Shown: positions 57,111 through 64,000 of the stretch, in pieces
Position numbering within the stretch: position 1 is the first letter of the stretch
Layout: every line of letters begins with the position of its first letter
Source: Scalesia atractyloides
Taxonomy: Eukaryota; Streptophyta; Magnoliopsida; Asterales; Asteraceae
Direction of reading: 5' to 3'
Assembly: GCA_947069175.1 (NCBI GenBank)
Contig: CAMTDV010000019.1
Span: 73,097,358 to 73,161,357, forward strand
Length of the DNA: 64,000 nt
Notes under the pieces: generated by a model
What the model was told of the DNA's origin: nothing
Databases searched by the model: none
What the model saw: the letters and a program-made list of their open reading frames with translations, nothing else
Position numbers and translations under genes: made by a program

Positions 57111-57700
57111 TCATGCCCACTGTCTAGCAAATCTAAGCCCTATCTTTTCAGCATGCTCCTCATGTTTAGCTTGAGGTAAAGGCTTAGTAAATGGGTCAGC
57201 CAGATTTAGATCCGTATGAACTTTGCTTATTACGATGTCTCCACGCTCTATAATCTCTCTAATATAGTGGAATTTTCTGAGTATATGCCTTGTGGTTTGA
57301 TGCGACCTTGGTTCCTTTGCAAGAGCAATGGCTCCAGTGTTGTCACACAGCATCTCGATCGGTTTCTCTATGCTAGGCACAACGTCGAGATCAGTAATGA
57401 ACTTCTTCATCTAGGCAGCCTCCTTAGCAACATCCGATGCAGCATTGTATTCTGATTCCAGGTGGATTGAGCAACCACACTTTGCTTCGAGCTCTTCCAA
57501 GTAACAGCCCCACCATTCAGAATGAAAACATATCCGGTCTGTGATCTTGAATCATCACGATCAGTCTGGAAACTTGCATCAGTATAACACTTAACTGACA
57601 GCTCCTCATCCAGTCCTCCATATATTAAGAACATGTCCTTAGTCCTTCTTAAGTACTTAAGAATGTTCTTCACTGCAGCCCAATGACTCTCTCCTGGATT
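57111..57700 (-). pseudogene. Copia RNase H
   Basis: The N-terminal half is in the RT frame: VKCYTDASFQTDRDDSRSQT (first Asp) and GGAVTWKSSKQSVVAQST. A frameshift then falls just at the catalytic Glu block; the continuation (ESEYNAASDVAKEAA) is one frame over and meets a TAG at 57411. The C-terminal part (57111-57410) is intact: PIEMLCDNTGAIALAKEPRS (Asp), RHILRKFHYIREIIERGDI, VHTDLNLADPFTKPLPQ. The domain order and ending match the copia Pol C-terminus. Confidence 0.9.
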
Positions 57701-58560
57701 CTGTTGATATCTACTCGTCATGCTAAGAGCATACGAAACATCAGGTCTAGTACATAACATGGCGTACATGATAGAACCAATAGCAGAAGCATATGGAACT
57801 CTTTCCATTTTCTTCTTTTCCTCTTCAATCTTTGCACACTGCTCGCTATTAAGAATGGTTCCATGTGCCATGGGCAAGAGCCCCCTTTTTGAGTCTTGCG
57901 TTGAGAAGCGTCGCAAGACCTTATCAATATATGTACTTAGACTTAAACCTAATAACCGCTTTGATCTATCTCTATAAATCTTTATTCCTAGAATATAAGT
58001 GGCTTCACCAAGATCTTTCATTGAGAAACATTTACCCAACCAAGCCTTAACATCTTTTAGCATAGGGACATTGTTTCCAATGATTAGTATGTCATCTACA
58101 TACAGAATGAGAAAAGTGATATAGCTCCCACTAGATTTCATGTAAACACACGGTTCATCTTCGTTTTTAATAAAACCAAACTCTTTGATTTTCTGATCAA
58201 AACGGAGATTCCAGCTGCGAGATGCTTGCTTTAATCCATAGATGGATTTATTTAGCTTGTACACCTTATTAGGAATCTTTGGATCGACAAAACCTTCAGG
58301 TTGAGCCATATAGACATCTTAAAGTAAGTGTCCATTAAGGAATGCAGTCTTGACATCCATTTGCCATATCTCATAGTCATAATACGCAGCAATGGCAAGT
58401 AGAATTCTAATAGACTTAAGCATGGCTAATGGCGAGAAAGTTTCCTCATAATCAATTCCTTGAGTGAGAGTGAACCCTTTCGCTACAAGCTTGCTTTGTA
58501 GGTTTGCACATTTCCATCCATGTCGGTCTTCTTCTTGAAGATCCATTTGTTTCCTACAGT
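57701..58560 (-). pseudogene. Copia reverse transcriptase
   Basis: Blocks in order on minus: KWIFKKKTDMDGNVQTYKA (end of the previous frame), LVAKGFTLTQGIDYEETFSP, IWQMDVKTAFLNGHLL, then a TAA at 58319, MAQPEGFVDP, KLNKSIYGLKQASRSWN, the catalytic loop ITFLILYVDDILIIGN (YVDD intact), FSMKDLGEATYILGIKIYRD, and YASAIGSIMYAMLCTRPDV. A frameshift lies near 58490-58540. Catalytic residues are present but the enzyme is split into three frames. Confidence 0.92.
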
Positions 58561-59140
58561 CCGACCTTCGGTAGGAAGATCAACCAAATCCCAAACTTGG
58601 TTATCATATATGGATTGCATCTCTGCATGCATGGCTTCCTGCCATTTCTTGGATTCTGAATCCAACATTGCAGCTTTGTAAGTAGCAGGTTCAGCTTCAT
58701 CAATCATGAAGATGTCGTCATACCTTTCAGGTGCACGACGATCCCTAATACTTCTTCGAACACTTGGTGTTTCTGTTGTTTCTTGAGTCCTCTCAGGCTC
58801 AACTTCAACAACTGGTTCAGTTACTTCTGGTTCTGACTGAACAACTGGTTCAGTCACTTGTGATTCTCGAATTTCTTCGAGATCCACATGGTTTTCTCCA
58901 ATCCCCCTCGCCAGAAGCTCTTCCTCCAAGAAAGTGCCTCTGCGTTTAGTGAAAATCTTATTTTCAGTGGGGTGGTAGAAAAGGTAACCAATCCTTTTAG
59001 CGTATCCGACGAAAACCACTTTTTCGTCTCTGGGATCTAGTTTATCCGAAGATTCTAGAGTGACATAAGCGTTACATCCCCGGACCTTAAGATAGGATAC
59101 TTTAGGTTTCTTTCCATGCCATATCTCATAAGGCGTTTTG
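58483..59140 (-). pseudogene. Copia integrase C-terminal and linker
   Basis: Open over 228 residues from 59169. It has KTPYEIWHGKKPKVSYLKVRGC, the copia integrase C-terminal signature, and VVFVGYAKRIGYLFYHP. An acidic Glu/Thr/Val-rich linker follows with repeats of SEPEVTEPVV type, then RRSIRDRRAPERYDD and the start of RT (WQEAMHAEMQSIYDN, WDLVDLPTEGRTVGNKW). Linker repeats of this type are common between integrase and RT. Confidence 0.88.
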
Positions 59141-59766
59141 TCAACCTTCTTCGTTGGAGCTATATTCACAAGTCTTGCGGCAGTTTCTAGAGTATAACTC
59201 CAAAAGGAGCGCGGGGGGGGGGGGGGTTGTTCGACACATCATTGATCGAACCATATCTAATAGAGTTTGATTTCTCCTCTCAGATACACCATTATGTTGT
59301 GGTGTTCCAGGTGGAGTGAGTTGTGAAACTACTCCACAATCCTTTAGATGGTCGATGAACTCCTGACTAAGATATTCACCGCCTCGATCTGATCGAAGCA
59401 TCTTGATAGTTCTATTTAGCTGATTCTCTACTTCGTTTTGGTACTCTTTAAACTTTTCAAGTGTTTCATGTTTATGCTTCATAAGATAAACATAACATAT
59501 CTACTGAAATCATCAGTAAATGTAACAAAGTATCTTTCTCCATGTCTTGACATTGTTCTAAATGGACCACATACATCTGTATGTACAAGGCCCAACATAT
59601 CATTAGCTCTTTCTCCAACATTTGAAAAAGGTGCTTTTGTTAGCTTTCCACTTAAGCATGATTCGCATTTGCCAAACGTTTCTAAACCCTTGGAATCTAG
59701 GATTCCTGCGGTTTTGAGTTGTTTAACACGATTCTCGCTTATGTGACCAAGTCTACAATGCCACAT
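59141..59766 (-). pseudogene. Copia GAG-pre-integrase and integrase core
   Basis: 59479-59766: MWHCRLGHISENRVKQL...CESCLSGKLTKAPF, the H2C2 zinc module, then HTDVCGPFRTMSRHGERYFVTFTDDFSRY (first Asp). A frameshift near 59480. 59141-59482 continues MKHKHETLEKFKEY, TIKMLRSDRGGEYLSQEF (second Asp) and GTPQHNGVSERRNQTLLDMV (Glu). A 14-G run (59213-59226) then throws the frame out. All three catalytic residues are readable. Confidence 0.9.
59213..59226. repeat. 14-base G homopolymer in integrase
   Basis: The G run (C on the coding strand) makes a poly-Pro by-product (TTPPPPALL) and shifts the frame within the integrase. It is either a real slippage mutation or a length error typical of long homopolymers. 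Confidence 0.85.
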
Positions 59767-59922
59767 ATACGTATCATTAAAGTCTAACTTATTACGTTTA
59801 TGGAAGATGTTGCATAATATGTTATTGTTTTGTATTTCTATCTCATAGATTCCATTGTTTGGTTTTGCATCAAAGTAAAATACATCATTAAAATAAGCAG
59901 AAATAAATTCACCATTAAAAAG

Positions 59923-60330
59923 TTAACTGAAACCTTGTCCACGCAAAGCAGAAACCGAAACAATATTTCTAGTGACACTAGGAATAAAATAAACATTGTT
60001 CAAAACAAGTTCTAAGCCAGAAGGAAGTAAAAGAACATATTCTCCAATCGCCTTCACAGCAAGTCTTTGTCCATTGCCAACATGGACCTCCAAGTCGCCC
60101 TGTTTCAGCTTCCTAATCTTTCTTAGTCCTTGCAAAGCATTACAAATGTGAAAACCACATCCTGCGTCAAACACCCATGTTTTGCCAGAAAAAGCAAAGC
60201 TTTCAATAACATATATACCTGAGGACTCTCCTCCTGAAGCCTTGGCTTGCTTCAGTTCAGCTAAATACTTAGCACAGTTCCTCTTCCAGTGCCCAATTTC
60301 ATTACAATGAAAACACTTGGCATCCTTCTG
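59923..60330 (-). pseudogene. Copia zinc knuckle and protease
   Basis: A Lys/Gly-rich linker leads to CFHCNEIGHWKRNC, a complete CX2CX4HX4C knuckle, then an AELKQAKASG spacer. The protease motif reads WVFDAGCGFHICN, where the catalytic triad is DAG instead of DTG (codons near 60163-60168). GNGQRLAVKAIGEYVLLLPSG, VYFIPSVTRNIVSVSAL follow. A TAA at 59923-59925 stops the frame, which remains open beyond it to the pre-integrase domain. Confidence 0.88.
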
Positions 60331-61055
60331 AGGCTTCTTGTTTGCAACAGATTTGCCTTTGCCCTTCCCTTTACCCTGATTGCCCTTTTTCTTGGTGTTA
60401 GGTTTCTTAACATGACCCTCCTTGATCATCAGCACTGGTGCAGTCTTGCTGGGTATATTTACCTCAGCAGTTTTGAGCATCTGATGCAGCTCTGCAAGTG
60501 TCTTCTCTATCCCATTCATATTGTAGTTCATAGTGAACTGATCATATGACTTGGGCAATGAGTTGAGGATGATATCTCCAGCTAACTCATCACTCAAGGG
60601 GGATTCCATACGAGCCAAGTGATCAACATATGCCTTTTATTTAGCACATGGGCGCTAACTGATGTACCCTCTTGCATACGAGTGGTTATGAGTGATCTCA
60701 TCACATCAAACCTCTCATGACGAGCCTTCTGTTGGATCATTTCTACCAGGTGCTCATTCATCTCGTATGCCATCATATCCTCCATGGTCCTTTGAAGTTC
60801 AGGGATCATGGATGCTAACATCAGATATGAGACTTTCAAAGCGTCATCAAAGTGCTTCGCCTAGTTTCTATATGCAATAGTTTGTTGATTGATGGGTTCA
60901 TCAGGGACTGGCGTTTCAAGAACATACAGTTTGTTCTCCGCCTTGAGAACAATTTTCAAGTTGCGGTGCCAGTCCATGAATTTGGAGTGGTTCAGTTTGT
61001 CCTTCTCTAAGATGGACTTGAGAGAGAATTGGGAGGAATTGTTTCCATTTGACAT
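60331..61055 (-). pseudogene. Copia gag
   Basis: ATG at 61055: the N-terminus with FMDWHRNLKIVLKAENKLYVLETP is typical of plant copia gag. A TAG at 60861 (usual Trp) interrupts it. The second piece reads LMLASMIPELQRTMEDMMAY, EMIQQKARHERFDVMRSLIT, MQEGTSVSAHVL. A frameshift near 60600-60640 follows, then SPLSDELAGDIILNSLPKSY and NGIEKTLAELHQMLKTAEV. The order and spacing equal a normal gag of about 300 residues. Confidence 0.9.
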
Positions 61056-62249
61056 CTACAAAATTCAAAATTAATTTATTAGTATTTATATTTTAAATAT
61101 CCTAATTTTATTTTATGACCCAAAAACAAAATTATAATTAAGATGAGACCCCGATTCATCAATTACATTGAATTGGCTTGAGCACTATCCACTGGTATGA
61201 TTATGTAGGTAAACAATGATTGTTAATTGTGTCTACTACATAACTCTCCATTTGGGGTTATCGCTTAAACGATGCATGTTTAACCCCCAACTATGCCCAC
61301 TTGATGAACAATCGATGTTTTGTCCTTTACTGTTAACTGTAACACCGGCCTATGTTACACAGGAAACGCGATGATTACCTTCTTTCATGATAGATGCTCA
61401 GATGCAGGGTATAACACTAACATTTGGGTTCTATTTAGAATGAAGTGTTAACTCGTTAAGGGTGGCATAAAACATCAATTTAAAATTTTGGGATTTATTT
61501 TAATATTTACCAAAAATATTTTGAATAACTCGTAGCATGAGGCGAGTTACACAACAGATTAGAAAATCCAATTTTATATAATTCGTGATAATAGAAACTC
61601 CTTTCCACACTCGACCGATATAGTTTTAAATACCCTATTAAACTATGTTGGTCGTTTCATCGCAAATAAACTTGTTTTGAATTTTAATAAAACTATTTTA
61701 TTAAATATACTTTTCCGTTTTATAAAACTTGTTTTAATAAAACCGTTGTCTTGATTGAGAAAAATTTTATTTATTTTGGGTTATTTAGATTATTTACAAT
61801 AAATAAAACTCAACCACAAAACACAATAAAAAATAATTGAATCGAGCCCCTAATAGGTTGCCCATTTCGTTTTAGCCAGAAACGAAACGAACTAGTTTAA
61901 AGGGTTTCAAAAGCTAATTTCTGAAAGCTCCCACTTGACCCGTGATCACTATCTTCATGGTACCTGTTTGCCATTTATCTTGATCTTGATCTTGTACTTG
62001 AAGGATAATAAATTTGAAATACAATAAAACCAAATCTATTACATCGGATCCAATATCCGAAAAAAATACAAATCAAAATAAAATCATAACCATAACAAAC
62101 ACAACCATGACAAGGGTCATAACCTAGGGCTCGATTCACATCACAATCCATAGACAACCAAAAGCTTTTGATCTTTTGTCAAAATAAATAATTTTTGACA
62201 AATAAAACATAGATAAAAAATTATAACTTTACCATCTATACGCGTGTAA
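61056..62249 (-). other. Copia 5' leader
   Basis: About 1.2 kb between PBS and gag without coding content. Confidence 0.6.
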
Positions 62250-62266
62250 CCGTGGCTCTGATACCA
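62250..62266 (-). other. Copia primer-binding site, initiator tRNA-Met
   Basis: On minus, TGGTATCAGAGCCACGG lies one base after the 5' LTR end, a full-length match to the 3' end complement of plant initiator tRNA-Met. Confidence 0.95.
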
Positions 62267-62267
62267 C

Positions 62268-62839
62268 TGTTGGGAATCAGTGTATCAAAATAGTAGCGGA
62301 AGGGGTTTATATAATTTACCAAAAGTCGATTATATATGTTTGATTTATTAATCCGATTAATAAATATTCAAACCAGGATCAATGTTATATGCGTATAAAC
62401 AAATAAAATAATAAACAACCATAGAGGGTTTTAGTAATCAACCTTTGACGACTACACCGGGATCGTAACACGCGGGTTACAACGAATCCTCGCTAGTAGG
62501 AAGTTCACAACCGAGCACAAGATACCCAAAGGTAGAACCGGCCAAGAAGAAGGCGGCGACGGCGGCTAAACTTGAGAGGGAAGTGTCTAGGGTTTGCACC
62601 TTAAGCATCCTTTTATAGAACCCAATCTTACACAAAAACCCTTTAAGATTATACAATTATAATCCTCTTAATAATAATCTAATTAATATTAAGTCTCTCG
62701 GGTTTAAACTATTATTATTTCACAGATAATAATCCACCTACTCATGAACATATACGATTTGTGTACCGTGTAACTCTTCGGATCGTACCGAGTTAGTTAC
62801 GTTGACTTTAATTACGGTTGGACATACATATCTCCAACA
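62268..62839 (-). repeat. Copia 5' LTR
   Basis: 572 bp, TGTTGG...CCAACA; counterpart of 55634-56232, with about 25 bp and a few single bases fewer. Confidence 0.92.
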
Positions 62840-62844
62840 ATTTC

Positions 62845-64000
62845 CTCTTTTGTCTCAATTGTTATAACAATAGATTAACATGCTTGAAAGTGTAAATCCA
62901 TTATAATAATAGGAGGTGAAGTCTAGCACTTGCAAAAACTTAAAAACTTAAACCCCTTATCTCCACCCCACCGTCATCCAAAAACCTAAACCCCTTATCT
63001 CCACCCCACCGTCATCCAAAAACCTAAACCCTACACTCCCCACCCCCATCCACCACCCCCTCCCCCCAACCAAAAAAAAAACTATAACTCACCAAAAAAA
63101 CCCCAAAAACCTAACCCCTTCCCTAACCCAATCTAAATGCTAATAACTAAAAACTAAGGGTATATTGGTAAACTTACATAGATTATTAATTCTCTTTAAT
63201 AGCTAACCACATTAACTTTGTAACTTATTTTGAAAATATATATATTTTTTTAAAAATAATTTAGATTGTAGGATAGATTACGAGCTGTGTAGGATAAAAT
63301 ATAGGATAAATTTTGGTATGTGTAGGTAAAAACTTTTAGTGTGTAAGAAGATAGTTTTTATGACTGATTAGTTATTAATAATAAATGAGATTAAAAAAAC
63401 TATTTAATTTTTTAAAGTTGTACCTTTGTTATATATAGGGTGTGATTATTGTACAAATAGTGTTTTGTATGAGAAGTATAAGAAGTGTTTTAGACCATTA
63501 GTTCTAAAAACTAATGGCTGATATCTAAATGGCAAATTGTAAATTGTGTTTTATTATTTTTCTCTTGATCGCTATCCTCTCTCTCTCTATGTTTATCTAT
63601 GTATATAGGCTAAGTATCGGCATGAAACCTTAATTAATGAGAAAACCATATGTAGCAAAAAAAAAATTTTAATTTTTAGGGCATGTAATATAATGTTTTC
63701 AAGCATTTGTTGTAAATAAACAAGTTTCTTTGTGTAACACAAAACACAGTGTCTGTTACATATGTTACGTAAAACTTGAAAAAAAAAATGAAAAAAACCT
63801 CTTAACGCTTTTTTGATTTTTTTCTCCCCAAAACGCTTAAAAAACATGTATGTTACATACCCTAAAATTTTCAATAAAAAATTGTTATACCCTTATTAGT
63901 TGTGAGAACTTAGAGAACTCGGTCTTCCCGTGCGAGTTTCGACCCCATTTTTATCACACATCTAGATTAAAATGTTAGAAAAAACTGTCATAAAAAAATA
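62845..64000. other. Simple repeats and MITE remnant, no gene
   Basis: A 38-bp unit with aaccccttatctccacccca occurs twice in tandem (about 62945-63020), followed by a C/A-rich tract. 63125-63440 contains inverted words of the MITE at 6981 (tgtgtaggataaa). The last 500 bases show no gene. Confidence 0.5.

Larger units (their letters stand above)
55634..62839 (-). mobile_element. Complete but inactive Ty1/copia retrotransposon
   Basis: 7206 bp, flanked by ATTTC (55629-55633 and 62840-62844). On minus: 5' LTR 62268-62839, PBS, gag, protease, integrase, RT, RNase H, a long 3' non-coding part, PPT, 3' LTR 55634-56232. Integrase before RT proves copia. At least four in-frame stops and about five frameshifts break the polyprotein. 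The LTRs differ by a few percent plus indels, so it is older than the gypsy element. Lineage not assigned. Confidence 0.92.

Overview
This is nuclear DNA of a flowering plant, almost certainly a eudicot. It is AT-rich and intergenic, packed with LTR retrotransposons, hAT-type MITEs, Helitron-like ends and microsatellites. The only cellular genes I can recognise are two damaged ones. One is the 3' part of a plastid isoprenoid gene, IspH/HDR, which still has its introns. The other is an AP2/ERF transcription factor of the DREB/ERF017-like type. The retroelement proteins and MITE ends remind me of Asteraceae, but that is recollection, not something the sequence proves. I see no bacterial genes, CRISPR array or intact cellular protein-coding gene.

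Layout. 1-5.2 kb: no gene; one hAT MITE, one Helitron-like end and a minisatellite. 5.2-13.1 kb: a badly decayed Ty1/copia element on + whose integrase core is split by a 2.7-kb solo LTR with a perfect 5-bp target-site duplication (TSD). 13.3-14.5 kb: a hAT-like element with an 8-bp TSD, carrying a nested MITE and an internal duplication that ends in (AT)n. 16.1-26.1 kb: a complete but inactivated Ty3/gypsy element, Tekay/Del-like, on + (2.26-kb LTRs, TSD GGCAG, initiator-tRNA-Met PBS, PPT). Each of its LTRs carries four tRNA-like modules with recognisable A and B boxes. 27-32 kb: MITEs, Helitron-like ends and a CACTA-like terminus. 32.1-40.5 kb: a + strand LTR insertion, verified against a paralogous empty site in the same window, into which a minus-strand, apparently non-coding LARD-like element has inserted. 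The LARD leader holds an array of hairpins with a shared apical core and different but self-complementary stems. 41-46 kb: MITEs, a ~190-bp tandem array and a hAT element with a perfect TSD. 47.0-47.8 kb: HDR pseudogene. 49.3-49.6 kb: a 94-bp near-perfect inverted repeat. 50.8-51.3 kb: damaged ERF gene. 52.5-55.4 kb: a ~1-kb direct duplication around a LINE remnant. 55.6-62.8 kb: a complete but broken Ty1/copia element on minus, TSD ATTTC. 62.8-64 kb: simple repeats and MITE remnants.

The genes do not form a pathway. What connects the window is nested transposition and the decay that follows it. The observations most worth following up are the tRNA-like modules in the gypsy LTRs, the hairpin array in the LARD leader, the 94-bp inverted repeat, and a 196-bp ectopic copy that carries transposon ends together with their target flank. 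All boundaries were read by eye, without alignment software.
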